Source: Opitutales bacterium
Lineage (GTDB): Bacteria; Verrucomicrobiota; Verrucomicrobiia; Opitutales; Oceanipulchritudinaceae
Assembly (NCBI GenBank): GCA_020831485.1
Contig: JAFIGG010000036.1
Coordinates: forward strand, 1-36,705
Length of the DNA stretch: 36,705 bases
Direction of reading: 5' to 3'
Under the pieces are notes generated by a model, which saw only the letters and a program-made list of their open reading frames with translations, made no database searches and was not told the DNA's origin. Both the position numbers and the translations under genes were made by a program. Shown here piece by piece: positions 14,926 through 24,073 of this stretch. Every line of letters begins with the position of its first letter. Position 1 is the stretch's first letter.

Positions 14926-16220
14926 GTAAACTCATTTGGATCAAAAATGGCCGCGTTATCGACCCGGCCAACAAACGGGATGGCGTCGGCGATGTCTTTA
15001 TCCGTGACGGCAAGGTCTGCGCCCAGCCGGATGCGGAGGCCCTGAAAAGGGCTGAGGTCATCGACGCCAAAGACCTGATAGTCGCGCCTGGTCTGGTCGA
15101 CATTCACGTGCACCTGCGCGAGCCCGGGCAAACGCACAAGGAAGACATCCGCAGTGGCAGCCGTGCGGCTGCCGCCGGAGGATTCACTTCCATCGTCTGC
15201 ATGCCGAACACGACGCCGCCTGCCGACAATCCAGGCACCATTCGCCGCATCATGGATTCCTGCGAGCGCAATGCCGTGGTCAACATCTACCCCACCGGTT
15301 GCCTGACCATCGGCATGAAGGGTGAGCAGCTTGCTCCCTTTGGTTCGCTCCACGCTGAGGGCATTGTCGCCGTCACCGACGACGGTCTCTGCGTCCAGAA
15401 CAACGAAATCATGCGCCGCGCGCTGGAATACGCCCAGCATTTCAATCTGCCGATCATGGATCATTGCCAGGACATGTCGATGACCAGGGGCTCTGTCATG
15501 AACGAAGGCTACTGGTCCCTGAGGCTCGGCCTCAAAGGTTGGCCAAGTGCAGCGGAAGACCTCATCATTGCCCGCAACGTAGTCCTTTCCCAGCACACCG
15601 GCGCACACATCCACATGCAGCACGTCAGCTCCGCCTACGGCGTCGATATTCTGCGCCGGGCCAAACAGCGCGGGGTTCGGGTGACGGGTGAAGCCATGCC
15701 ACACCACGTTTATTTCACGGACGAGGCCTGCAAGACTTACAACACCAATTTCAAAATGAACCCGCCGCTGCGCTCCGAGCGCGACAGAGATGCGGTGATA
15801 GAGGGCGTGCTCGACGGTTCACTCGACATCATCGCCACCGACCACGCACCGCATGCGCCGGATGAGAAGGATTGTGAATTCGACACCGCTCCCTTTGGCA
15901 TCATCGGCATGGAAACGGCTCTGGCGAGTTGCCTTGAAGTCTTTGTCCACCGCAAACTTTGCGACCTGCCCTTTCTGATCTCCCGCCTGACCCACCGACC
16001 GGCTGAAATCCTTGGCTTGCCCAAGGGCACCCTCAGTGAAGGCGTCGATGGCGATGTTGTCATTTTCGATCCGAACGAAAGCTGGACCGTCGATCCGCTG
16101 CACTTCCGCAGCAAGTCATCCAACTGCCCCTGGAATGGAGAAACTCTGCGCGGCCGGGTCAAACGCACCCTGGTCGCCGGCGAAACCGTCTGGCTGGACG
16201 CTCCCGGATTCACCATATGA
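14922..16220 (+). CDS. pyrC: Dihydroorotase
   Basis: Type I (432-residue, multifunctional-type) dihydroorotase, catalysing cyclisation of N-carbamoylaspartate. The zinc-binding motif DIHVHLREPG (His62, His64) and the second signature ATDHAPH (Asp307) are intact, as are SGSRAAAAGGFTSIVCMPNT and the C-terminal GEKLRGRV-like stretch. It overlaps pyrB and the next gene, each by four bases. The adjacent pyrB suggests that ATCase and dihydroorotase may associate, as known for some pyrB-pyrC pairs. No key residue appears missing. Confidence 0.96.
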   Translation: MSKLIWIKNGRVIDPANKRDGVGDVFIRDGKVCAQPDAEALKRAEVIDAKDLIVAPGLVDIHVHLREPGQTHKEDIRSGSRAAAAGGFTSIVCMPNTTPPADNPGTIRRIMDSCERNAVVNIYPTGCLTIGMKGEQLAPFGSLHAEGIVAVTDDGLCVQNNEIMRRALEYAQHFNLPIMDHCQDMSMTRGSVMNEGYWSLRLGLKGWPSAAEDLIIARNVVLSQHTGAHIHMQHVSSAYGVDILRRAKQRGVRVTGEAMPHHVYFTDEACKTYNTNFKMNPPLRSERDRDAVIEGVLDGSLDIIATDHAPHAPDEKDCEFDTAPFGIIGMETALASCLEVFVHRKLCDLPFLISRLTHRPAEILGLPKGTLSEGVDGDVVIFDPNESWTVDPLHFRSKSSNCPWNGETLRGRVKRTLVAGETVWLDAPGFTI

Positions 16221-17131
16221 ACGAGGAGATCGACCATAACTCGCTGGGTGCCGCAGACGCGGAACAAATTATGCGTGAATGGATTGAGCAACACCCCTGG
16301 GTGTTGATCTACTTTGCCGCTCTCTTTGCCGGCAGCGTGATCAGTTTCATAATCCTGATGCGACAGGTCCTGGTCAACAAGCGTCTGCAGAAGCGCCCGG
16401 TTACGCAGTGGCCTATTCATCCGCCCGACTTTGCCCTCTTTATCTGTATTCTGGTACTTTGGTTCATCGGCTCCAGCACAGCGGTTGCACACCTGATCCA
16501 CTGGCTGGCGGACGGTCCCTCCGTGGGCACCTGGGCGATGCTGATTGGCGGCCTGGTGATGCAGATCGGGATGGCTTACATCTTTTTCTGGTTCCACCAC
16601 CTGCACTGGCGTGCGGACGAGGGTCCGATCAACCCGCGCTTCATGGAAACCATGCAGGCGATGAAACTCGGCTTTTTCTACTTCCTGGCGAGCCTGCCGA
16701 TCATCTACTTTGTCGGCCTGATCTGGGGATTGCTGATCGATTTTGTGCGGGCCCTCGGCTTGCCCTGGGAACCGAGTCCCCAGGACTCAATCCTTATATT
16801 CCGGGGAATGGACAGCCCCTTAATGATCCTGACAATGATTGTACTCGCTGTGATCATTGCGCCCATAGTCGAAGAAATCATTTTCCGCGCGGGTATATTC
16901 CGCTTTTTCAAAGGGCGGGTGTCCTTTGTCGCCGCAATTCTGATCAGCAGTCTGGTATTTGGCCTGGTACACGCCAATATTCAGAGCTTCGCCGGACTCG
17001 TCGCTGTAGGCGCCTGCCTTTGCGTAGCCTACGAGCTTTCCGGAAATCTCAAGGTGGCCATGTTCTTCCACGGATTCTTCAACCTGAACACTCTGCTGCT
17101 CCTGTTGATGCTGCCCGAAGGCGTCATCTGA
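16217..17131 (+). CDS. CPBP family intramembrane metalloprotease (CAAX protease/ABI type)
   Basis: 304-residue polytopic membrane protein with about eight hydrophobic helices. The CPBP hallmark is clear: EEIIFRAGIFRFF (motif EExxxR, Glu219-Glu220 and Arg224), followed by FGLVHANIQ and a final FFHGFFNLN (HxxxN). These histidines and glutamates form the active site in the Rce1/CPBP fold. Bacterial members are linked to bacteriocin self-immunity or membrane proteolysis, mostly without known substrates. It overlaps pyrC by ATGA and precedes thiL by 12 bases, so it is embedded in a metabolic operon with no obvious link. Confidence 0.85.
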   Translation: MNEEIDHNSLGAADAEQIMREWIEQHPWVLIYFAALFAGSVISFIILMRQVLVNKRLQKRPVTQWPIHPPDFALFICILVLWFIGSSTAVAHLIHWLADGPSVGTWAMLIGGLVMQIGMAYIFFWFHHLHWRADEGPINPRFMETMQAMKLGFFYFLASLPIIYFVGLIWGLLIDFVRALGLPWEPSPQDSILIFRGMDSPLMILTMIVLAVIIAPIVEEIIFRAGIFRFFKGRVSFVAAILISSLVFGLVHANIQSFAGLVAVGACLCVAYELSGNLKVAMFFHGFFNLNTLLLLLMLPEGVI

Positions 17132-17143
17132 GCGCCGCAAAAC

Positions 17144-18103
17144 ATGCCGATTTTCACCGACAACGCTTCCGCCAGCATCGGTGCCTGGGGTGAAAACCAG
17201 TTTCTCAGGCATATCCGCGACTGGTTGGGTGACACCGCCCCGGCGGCACCCTCCGGCATGGGCGATGATTGCTCCGTCACCCCGCTCGAGGGCTGCAACC
17301 TGCTGACAACGGACAGCCTGCTTTACGGGCGTCACTTCGACCAGCACCTACCCGCCGAATGGGCCGGCATGAAGCTGATGAACCGGAATATCAGCGACAT
17401 CGCGGCCATGGGCGGACTTCCCCGTTTCGCCCTGCTGTCGGGCTGTTTCCCCGCCCAGACAGACCAACGCTGGATGGAAGCCTTTGTAGCAGGCCTCGCC
17501 AAAGCGGCGCGCAACCACGGTATTCAGATCCTCGGCGGTGACCTCGCCCAGACCGACAAGGAGTGGATGGCCACCGTCACCCTGATCGGCAACGCCGAAA
17601 GCCCCTTACTCCGCAGCGGTGGCAGTGCCGGAGACAGTATCTGGGTCACGGGTGCCCTGGGCGGTAGTATTTTGGGTCGCCATGCACGCTTTGAGCCACG
17701 CATCGAAGAAGGCCGTTTGCTAGCCCATTCAGGCCGTGTCAAAGCGGCCATGGACCTTTCCGACGGGCTCGCCAAAGACCTGCCGGCCCTGATCGGACAC
17801 GGCCTCTGTGCGGTCATTGACCCCGCGGCAATCCCGATTCACTCGGATGCCTTGCGCCTCAGCAAGGAAAGCGGACGCCCGCCAGTTGAGCACGCCGCCT
17901 GTGACGGCGAAGACTACGAACTCCTGTTCACAGTGGACAAGTCCGTGAGCGAAGAGGATTGGCAAAGCGCCTGGTCAAAAAGTCTCAAAACACCTCTGCA
18001 CCGCATTGGCCGCATTGAAACTCTGGCAGGTCAGGCCCCACTGATCGACGCCAAAACCCGTCAACCCTTCTCATGGAGCGATGGCTACCAACATTTTAGA
18101 TAG
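17144..18103 (+). CDS. thiL: Thiamine-monophosphate kinase
   Basis: Phosphorylates thiamine monophosphate to thiamine diphosphate, the active coenzyme. The 319 residues carry the ThiL motifs GMGDDCSV (N-terminal ATP/Mg site), TTDSLLYGRHF, NRNISDIAAMGG, ILGGDLAQTD, and the C-terminal AMDLSDGLAKDL and CDGEDYELLF. The C-terminal end overlaps tsaE by 23 bases. No other thiamine genes are nearby. Confidence 0.95.
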   Translation: MPIFTDNASASIGAWGENQFLRHIRDWLGDTAPAAPSGMGDDCSVTPLEGCNLLTTDSLLYGRHFDQHLPAEWAGMKLMNRNISDIAAMGGLPRFALLSGCFPAQTDQRWMEAFVAGLAKAARNHGIQILGGDLAQTDKEWMATVTLIGNAESPLLRSGGSAGDSIWVTGALGGSILGRHARFEPRIEEGRLLAHSGRVKAAMDLSDGLAKDLPALIGHGLCAVIDPAAIPIHSDALRLSKESGRPPVEHAACDGEDYELLFTVDKSVSEEDWQSAWSKSLKTPLHRIGRIETLAGQAPLIDAKTRQPFSWSDGYQHFR

Positions 18104-18521
18104 ACTGCGTGCCGGCGTGGTCACCGACTCGCCGGAAGCAACCGAGGATGCAGGCCGTCAGTTGGCCGCAGCAATGGAAGTGGACCAAGTGCTCGCCCTG
18201 CGCGGCGACCTAGGTGCCGGAAAGACAACCTTTGTGCGCGGCCTGGCCCGCGGCCTTGGCATCGCCGAGACACCCACCAGCCCTACCTACAATATTTACG
18301 CCAGTTACAGCGGAAACCGCCAGTTGCTACATATGGATGCCTATCGATTGAACAGTGGAGACGATGTCGAAGACCTTATGCTGGAAGACTTTCTGCGCTC
18401 GCCCTGGCTCATTGTCGTGGAATGGCCCGAGAAGATCCAAAGCTGGTTGGAAGACGAATCCGTAACTACTCTCGACTTCAGCATTCTGGCAGACGGGCGC
18501 CATCGGATTCAAATGGTCTAG
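18081..18521 (+). CDS. tsaE: tRNA threonylcarbamoyladenosine biosynthesis ATPase TsaE
   Basis: 146-residue P-loop ATPase working with TsaB and TsaD in t6A modification of ANN-decoding tRNAs. The Walker A is GDLGAGKTT (residues 42-50), followed by FVRGLARGLG, the switch-like TSPTYNIY, and HMDAYRL, all typical of TsaE. It starts inside thiL and is the last gene of the plus-strand run, converging on an unrelated gene with only five bases between the two stops. Its usual partner tsaB is not in the window. Confidence 0.94.
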   Translation: MATNILDRLRAGVVTDSPEATEDAGRQLAAAMEVDQVLALRGDLGAGKTTFVRGLARGLGIAETPTSPTYNIYASYSGNRQLLHMDAYRLNSGDDVEDLMLEDFLRSPWLIVVEWPEKIQSWLEDESVTTLDFSILADGRHRIQMV

Positions 18522-18526
18522 GTGCG

Positions 18527-19345
18527 CTACCTGGTCCAGCCACCCTCAAGCGACTCTTCGTAGGCTTCGAGTTGCGTTGGCGAAAGGATGCCCCGCAGCA
18601 GGTCCACCGGTTGCTCGCGACTGAGCCGCAGGCCTTCCATCGAGCCCTCGCTCAAGTCCACTGCCTGCTCATAAAGGATGCCGAAAACCGCATCCTTTTG
18701 ATACTCTTCCAAACCAAGCATGAGGCTCATTCGCCCAAGCTCGACGTTTGCATAGGTCTCAGCCCGAACCCGCACCTCCTCGTTCCGGTAATCCTGCCAG
18801 CGGCCATACTGCTCGTCGTCCAGGATATCTGCCATCAATTCATTCAGCTCCGATGACGCATCCGCGCCCATGCCACCCCGCCGGCCAAAAAGCTGCTGCT
18901 CGGCCATCGTTTCCGCCAAAACCGCTTCCTGCTCTTCGGACAGACCCAGGCGATTGGCTAAAGTCCGCGCCTGGCGTCGGGCAAAGGCCGTTTGGCGTTC
19001 AGCCCGGACTGCCTCCCACCGCTCACGCCGTTCCATGCGATCATCCCCCTCCACATCCTGTGTGGAAGCTTCGTCTTCCAAGTCAACGGACGTGTAATCA
19101 CGCCTCTGAAGAAGAAGACGGTTTTCATTGCGCAATCGACTCAATTCCACCTGAGCCGCGGCGAGGGAACGATCTGAGTCCCGAAGCTGCTGCCGCAACC
19201 GCTCCAACTCCCGGGACTGGACTGCAGAGTCCCGGCCACCAGCCGGTGAAGAGAAGCTCTCTTCGATAGAGCGTTGTCCCAGATAAAACCCAGTGATGCC
19301 GCCGGCAAGCAGAAGAAAAATGGATACTGGAAAAAATATCTTCAT
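18527..19345 (-). CDS. Membrane-anchored coiled-coil protein with Spy/CpxP-like helices
   Basis: 272-residue protein of unknown function. It starts with a hydrophobic segment (about residues 4-24) that would anchor it or act as a signal. A coiled coil follows from about 44 to 82 (heptads of L/R/E). The C-terminal region has helices resembling the LTxxQ pattern of Spy/CpxP periplasmic chaperones: LGLSEEQEAVLAE (133-145), LGLEEYQKDAVF (210-221) and LSPTQLEAYEE (254-264). This suggests a periplasmic helical stress or chaperone-like protein, but sequence similarity to the named families is only suggestive. ATG 19345 is chosen because it begins the hydrophobic segment. It is divergent from an outer-membrane protein gene. 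Confidence 0.65.
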   Translation of the reverse strand: MKIFFPVSIFLLLAGGITGFYLGQRSIEESFSSPAGGRDSAVQSRELERLRQQLRDSDRSLAAAQVELSRLRNENRLLLQRRDYTSVDLEDEASTQDVEGDDRMERRERWEAVRAERQTAFARRQARTLANRLGLSEEQEAVLAETMAEQQLFGRRGGMGADASSELNELMADILDDEQYGRWQDYRNEEVRVRAETYANVELGRMSLMLGLEEYQKDAVFGILYEQAVDLSEGSMEGLRLSREQPVDLLRGILSPTQLEAYEESLEGGWTR

Positions 19346-19510
19346 ATACAGAGTTGGCCTTAGGACACCAAAGCTGACCAATAGGTTCGCTTTTCATCCC
19401 CGTCCAGCCGAATATGGCCAATTGATTCCGGAAAAGGAGCTCGCCAAATGATTTGACAGCCGGACGGTCCTGCAGATTGGATGGGAACCTTTTCAGGAAA
19501 ACTCAACCGA

Positions 19511-20698
19511 ATGGCCTGGATGCACCCTATTTTAAATCGTAAAGCACTTTTCTTATCCATTGCACTCTGGCTCGGCCTGATGCCTACTGCCGTTGACGCA
19601 CAGGCACCGGAATACCGCCGCCCTCCCCCGCCCACCCAAGACGCGGTTTTCGATATCCGTGCCCGCTACATGTTCTCGCCCGATGTCAGTTTTTCGGGCC
19701 TCGGCAACATGCCTCCGCGCGCGGATTATGCCTTACCCAACGATCCGATTTCGGGGAATAATCGCTCGATTCGCTACGAGGACGGCCAGATTCTGCAGGA
19801 CTACACTGTGATTGAAACCTCTGGTGCAGACTCTGTCGCGGTTCCGACCAGCGACGGCTACACAGGGAATTTCGTCTATACAAATGAGGACCAAATTCGC
19901 GACAATGGTGCGGCTCTGGCCTACCAGCGCTTAACCGCAGTAGGCGACCCCAGTCGGGAATTCGTAGGCAATGCGGACAGCTCCATTGGTTGGGAAATGA
20001 GCTACATCCGCTACCTCGACCGTTCCCGTAACCTCGGTCTCCAGATCGCTTTCAGCTTCAACGGCTTCGACAGCTCATTCAACAGCCTGATCAACTCTGA
20101 TCTGGTGGTCCAGGAGTTCATTCACCGCTTTAAAGAAGGGCAAACGGCTCCGGATCTGCCGACCAGCGGCGAAGGTGATGAGAAGATCACGAATCCCTAT
20201 GAAGGCGAAGCGATTCGCCCGGGAGATGGCAGCGGCACGCAGATTTCCTTCAATCCTGATGATCCCAATCCCGAGCCAACGGTCGTTGAAGACGGTGCCC
20301 GGATTCGGGCGCTAATGGAAATGCGTTCGGCCATCTACACTTTCCGTGCCGGCCCGACCTACAAATACAGCATTGGTCAGCGCATCAACCTGAACCTAGG
20401 TGCGGGTCTCAGTGCAATCTATTACACGGGTCAATTCGCGGCCCTCGAGCAACTGGAAAACGACAACGGCGAATTGCTGGCAACGCGACCACGCACTATG
20501 ACCGAAGAGAGCACTACTATCTTCGGGCCCTATCTGGATGCCAGCGCCGCTTACTATTTCAACCAGCGCGTCAGCGTCTTCTCCGGTCTGCAATACCAGG
20601 GAGGCAGCGACTACAGGCAAAGAGCCGGCGAGCGCGAGGTCCGGATTGATCTGAAAAATCAGATGTATCTCCAGACGGGGCTCGGAATTCGCTTCTAA
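19511..20698 (+). CDS. Secreted outer-membrane beta-barrel protein, uncharacterised
   Basis: 395-residue protein with a Sec signal ending at VDAQA. The mature part is rich in alternating polar/aromatic strands (DIRARYMFSPDVSFSGLG, GWEMSYIRYLDRSRNLGLQIAFSFNGF, YKYSIGQRINLNLGAGLSAIYYTG, YLDASAAYYFNQRVSVFSGLQYQGG). It ends QTGLGIRF, with a terminal Phe typical of BAM-assembled barrels. A central stretch (about residues 205-255) is Gly/Asp/Glu/Pro-rich and probably a surface loop. ATG 19511 is preferred because AGGAAA lies at suitable distance; ATG 19520 is an alternative. I do not recognise a specific family. It precedes fabA by 46 bases on the same strand. Confidence 0.7.
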   Translation: MAWMHPILNRKALFLSIALWLGLMPTAVDAQAPEYRRPPPPTQDAVFDIRARYMFSPDVSFSGLGNMPPRADYALPNDPISGNNRSIRYEDGQILQDYTVIETSGADSVAVPTSDGYTGNFVYTNEDQIRDNGAALAYQRLTAVGDPSREFVGNADSSIGWEMSYIRYLDRSRNLGLQIAFSFNGFDSSFNSLINSDLVVQEFIHRFKEGQTAPDLPTSGEGDEKITNPYEGEAIRPGDGSGTQISFNPDDPNPEPTVVEDGARIRALMEMRSAIYTFRAGPTYKYSIGQRINLNLGAGLSAIYYTGQFAALEQLENDNGELLATRPRTMTEESTTIFGPYLDASAAYYFNQRVSVFSGLQYQGGSDYRQRAGEREVRIDLKNQMYLQTGLGIRF

Positions 20699-20744
20699 AT
20701 CAAACATCACGCTCAAGCACCTTTATTACTGACCCAAGGCACCC

Positions 20745-21254
20745 ATGCGTAAATCCCAGTATAATCGCGAAGAACTCATACGTTGCGGCAAAGGCGAGCT
20801 GATGCAGCCCGGCCATGCCAAGCTCCCACTGCCGAACATGCTCATGTTCGACCGCATCACGGAGATTACCGAAGACGGAGGCAAATACGGCAAAGGCATG
20901 GTGACAGCCGAGCTCGACGTGAAACCCAACCTCTGGTTCTTTGCCTGCCATTTTCAGGACGATCCGGTTATGCCTGGCTGCCTTGGGCTGGATGCGCTCT
21001 GGCAATTGGTCGGATTTTATATTACCTGGTGCGGCCATATAGGCAAAGGCCGGGCTCTGGGCGTCAACGAAGTCAAGTTCACAGGCCAGATCCTGCCAGA
21101 GAACCAGCTCGTCTCCTACAAACTCGATATCAAGCGCCTTTTGTCCGGAAAATTGAAATTGGCCATCGCCGATGGAACGGTTTCCGTTGACGGCAAGGAG
21201 ATCTATATCGCAAATGGTCTGCGGGTCGGCTTGTTCGGCGAGGTTTCCTTCTAA
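20745..21254 (+). CDS. fabA: 3-hydroxydecanoyl-ACP dehydratase/isomerase FabA
   Basis: Bifunctional enzyme that dehydrates 3-hydroxydecanoyl-ACP and isomerises the trans-2 to the cis-3 double bond, the branch point for anaerobic unsaturated fatty-acid synthesis. The 169 residues match FabA, not FabZ, in length and motif: [24 protein letters not shown] with catalytic His69 and Asp83. [13 protein letters not shown] and LIADG-like strands follow. It is paired with fabB 38 bases downstream, the classic partner for elongating the cis product. FabA/FabB pairs are best known from Proteobacteria, so their presence here is noteworthy if the host is Verrucomicrobiota. Confidence 0.96.
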   Translation: MRKSQYNREELIRCGKGELMQPGHAKLPLPNMLMFDRITEITEDGGKYGKGMVTAELDVKPNLWFFACHFQDDPVMPGCLGLDALWQLVGFYITWCGHIGKGRALGVNEVKFTGQILPENQLVSYKLDIKRLLSGKLKLAIADGTVSVDGKEIYIANGLRVGLFGEVSF

Positions 21255-21292
21255 GCCAGCCACGGCTCAAAAACATTCTTCCATCACTATTC

Positions 21293-22510
21293 ATGAAACG
21301 ACGTGTAGTAGTCACCGGCGTGGGCATCATCTCCTGCATTGGAAATGACAGCAAAACCGTATTGGAAGCCCTGCGCAACAGTACCTCTGGAATTGAAGCC
21401 AAAGCCGCCTATGCGGAAGCCAAACTTCGGAGCCAAATAGCGGGCACGATCAAAGATCGCGATGCCTTGCTGGCCCAAGTGGACCGCAAACTCGCCCGTT
21501 TCATGGGTGACTCTGCGGTTTATGCTTACCTGTCTATGGTTCAAGCCATTGCCGACAGCGGTATCGACGAAAACACGCTCAGCGACCCTCGCACGGGTCT
21601 GATCGCTGGCTCAGGCGGTGGATCGCCTTTCAATCAGACCGAGGGTATGGACCTGCTGCGCGAAAAAGGTGTTCGCCGCATGGGTGCTTTTCGCGTGCCG
21701 CGCATCATGTCCAGCACCGTTTCCGCCAATTTGGCGACAGCCTTTGGGATCAAGGGCATCAACTACAGCATCACTTCCGCCTGCGCGACCAGTGCCCACT
21801 GCATCGGTTCGGCTGCGGAACAGATCGCCTGGGGCAACCAGGACGTGGTCTTTGCGGGTGGCGGCGAGGAAGAAAGTCTGGAGCTTACAGCCTTCTTTGA
21901 CGCGATGGGTGCCCTTTCGAGCAAATACAACGACACACCGGCAAGCGCCAGTCGTGCCTTTGATGCAACCCGGGATGGATTCGTTGCCGCAGGCGGCGGC
22001 GCCATGCTGGTGCTCGAAGAATACGAGCACGCCAAAGCGCGTGGTGCCAATATTTACGCCGAACTGGTCGGCTATGGAGCCAATTCCGACGGCGCGGATA
22101 TGGTCGCTCCGTCTGGAGAAGGTGCGGTTCGCTGCATGAAAATGGCTCTTGCAGACGTCGATGGCCCGGTTGACTACGTCAACGCCCACGGCACCAGCAC
22201 GCCTGCGGGAGACATCACTGAGCTCAAGGCCCTGCGCAATGTTTTCGGTAACGATGTTCCGCCGATCAGCTCGACCAAGAGCCTCACCGGCCACAGCTTG
22301 GGCGCCACAGGCGCCCAGGAAGCCATCTACAGCCTGTTGATGATGCGCGAGGGCTTTATTGCCGGCAGCGCCCATATTCAACAGCTCGACCCTGAGGCAG
22401 AAGGCTTTCCGATTATCCGCGTAAGCGAAGACCGTAAATTAAACTGCGTAATCAGCAACAGCTTCGGCTTTGGCGGCACCAACGCCTCGCTGGTTTTCAA
22501 GAAGGTCTGA
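21293..22510 (+). CDS. fabB: 3-oxoacyl-ACP synthase I FabB
   Basis: Condensing enzyme (KAS I) that elongates acyl-ACP, including the cis-3-decenoyl product of FabA. The 405 residues carry the Cys-His-His triad: TSACATSAH (Cys164), [11 protein letters not shown] (His299) and [13 protein letters not shown] (His334). The C-terminal [13 protein letters not shown] phosphate-binding loop is also intact. It lies directly after fabA and 10 bases before a hot-dog thioesterase, giving a compact unsaturated-lipid unit. Confidence 0.96.
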   Translation: MKRRVVVTGVGIISCIGNDSKTVLEALRNSTSGIEAKAAYAEAKLRSQIAGTIKDRDALLAQVDRKLARFMGDSAVYAYLSMVQAIADSGIDENTLSDPRTGLIAGSGGGSPFNQTEGMDLLREKGVRRMGAFRVPRIMSSTVSANLATAFGIKGINYSITSACATSAHCIGSAAEQIAWGNQDVVFAGGGEEESLELTAFFDAMGALSSKYNDTPASASRAFDATRDGFVAAGGGAMLVLEEYEHAKARGANIYAELVGYGANSDGADMVAPSGEGAVRCMKMALADVDGPVDYVNAHGTSTPAGDITELKALRNVFGNDVPPISSTKSLTGHSLGATGAQEAIYSLLMMREGFIAGSAHIQQLDPEAEGFPIIRVSEDRKLNCVISNSFGFGGTNASLVFKKV

Positions 22511-22520
22511 TCCAAAGCCG

Positions 22521-22943
22521 ATGCCCACGCAGTCCCACAGCTTTACCTTCAGGGTACGCTATGCGGAAACAGACCAGATGGGCACCTTCTACAACGCACG
22601 CGCGTTGGAATGGTTCGAAGTCGGGCGCTCCGAGTTATCCCGGGCGGTTGGCATGCCTTACACCGAGTGGGAATCGAAAGGGGTCTTCCTGCCGCTTATC
22701 GAGGCCTACGTGCGCTATCAGGGGCGGGCACAGTACGACGACCTGCTCGAAATGACACTTTGGGGTGAAACTGTCGGCCACACCCGCATGCGCTTTCCCG
22801 TGAGCATCGTCCATGCCGACAGCCGCAAACCGGTCTGCAAGGGCCATACCGTGCATGCACTGGTCAATAAAGAAGGTCGGCCCATGCGCATTCCCGACTG
22901 GATCCGCGCCATCTATCCGACAGCGGACGAGGAGGCCCGGTAA
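22521..22943 (+). CDS. YbgC/FadM-type acyl-CoA or acyl-ACP thioesterase (4HBT family)
   Basis: 140-residue single hot-dog-fold thioesterase. It has the 4HBT hallmark RYAETDQMGTFYNARALEWFEVGRSELSR, in which the aspartate and the following Tyr/Asn loop form the active site. LLEMTLWGETVGHTRMRFPVSI continues the fold. ATG 22521 begins just before the conserved region; the frame is open upstream inside fabB but that would be unrelated. Its position after fabB suggests action on acyl thioesters from fatty-acid synthesis, but the natural substrate is unknown. The next gene starts five bases after its stop. Confidence 0.85.
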   Translation: MPTQSHSFTFRVRYAETDQMGTFYNARALEWFEVGRSELSRAVGMPYTEWESKGVFLPLIEAYVRYQGRAQYDDLLEMTLWGETVGHTRMRFPVSIVHADSRKPVCKGHTVHALVNKEGRPMRIPDWIRAIYPTADEEAR

Positions 22944-22948
22944 ATCCG

Positions 22949-24073
22949 ATGGCAAACCCTCGCTCCATCCGCTTACTGACTCATGAATTTTTTCCCAGCC
23001 GCGGAGGCATCGCAACCTATGCGGAATCCACGGCCCGCGCCGCAGCCGCAAGGGGTCACGCTGTTGAAGTCTGGGCACCGGATAAACCCGGATTGGCCGA
23101 GGCGGCTTTTCCCTTTGACATTCATCCGCTGGCACTGCGCGGAAGTCAGGACTGGCCCTGCCGCCTGAAGCTTGCCAAAGCCATTCGCAGCCGGAAGGAC
23201 TGGGACCGGCACACGGTCTACCTGCCCGAGCCCGGCCCTATTCGAACTTGGATGTACGCACGCCAGCTAAAGCTGCCCAAGCCGGACAAATTGGTCCTGA
23301 CACTGCACGGTTCCGAACTCTTCCTGCTATCCAAAGCTCCCTGGCGAAGGCGCCGCTTTCAGCGCTTGCTCACTGAGGCAGACCGCATCGGCGTTGTTTC
23401 GGACTACGTGCGCAGGGAGCTCCTGCACCGATTCCCGGCCACCGATCCGGATCGTTGCAGACGCGTGCCCGGTGCCCCGCCGGAACCGCTGTTTGAGCTG
23501 CAACCGGAGTTTCCCACCGACACGCCCTTCACCTTTCTGTTCGTCGGGCGCATGCACCCACGCAAAGGCCCTCACCGCATCCTCGAAGCCCTGCGCTATT
23601 TCCCTGAAGAGGATCAGGATGAATGCCGCCTGCTTACAATCGGACCCACCACCCGCCAGCGCTATCTGAAACGCCTGACGCGCTACACAAGGCGCCATGC
23701 CCTCAATTGGGAGCATTGGGGCATCGTCTCTGAAAAGGAACTCAAGTCCTGTTACCAGCGCTCCCACGCACTGATCCTACCCTCCAGTCAGCACCGCCAC
23801 AGCGTTGAAGGCCTCGGGCTTGTGCTGCTGGAAGCCGCTGCGGTTGGCCTGCCCGTGATCGCCAACCAATCCGGTGGCACTCCGGAAGCTCTGTTGCCGG
23901 GCAAGAGCGGCTTTCTCGTGCGTGCTGAAGACGCCAATGGCTTGGCCCAGGCGATGCTCGCACTCAAACAGAATCCCCGGCTGGCGCGGCAAATGGGCTC
24001 GGTTGGCAAGGCCTGGGTGCGCGATGCCTTCAGCTGGGAAAGGAATGTCTCGGCCTTATTCGAAGGGGACTAA
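22949..24073 (+). CDS. Glycosyltransferase family 4 (GT-B) protein
   Basis: 374-residue retaining glycosyltransferase with the two-Rossmann GT-B layout. The N-terminal part has THEFFPSRGGIATYAESTARAAAARGHAVEVWAP. The C-terminal donor-binding domain has FTFLFVGRMHPRKGPHRILEAL and the EGLGLVLLEAAAVGLPVIANQSGGTPE segment with the E-x7-E family motif. It probably builds an envelope glycolipid or surface polysaccharide, in keeping with the lipid genes just upstream, but acceptor and sugar cannot be told. Its last 18 bases overlap the 3' end of the convergent MYG1 gene. Confidence 0.9.
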   Translation: MANPRSIRLLTHEFFPSRGGIATYAESTARAAAARGHAVEVWAPDKPGLAEAAFPFDIHPLALRGSQDWPCRLKLAKAIRSRKDWDRHTVYLPEPGPIRTWMYARQLKLPKPDKLVLTLHGSELFLLSKAPWRRRRFQRLLTEADRIGVVSDYVRRELLHRFPATDPDRCRRVPGAPPEPLFELQPEFPTDTPFTFLFVGRMHPRKGPHRILEALRYFPEEDQDECRLLTIGPTTRQRYLKRLTRYTRRHALNWEHWGIVSEKELKSCYQRSHALILPSSQHRHSVEGLGLVLLEAAAVGLPVIANQSGGTPEALLPGKSGFLVRAEDANGLAQAMLALKQNPRLARQMGSVGKAWVRDAFSWERNVSALFEGD

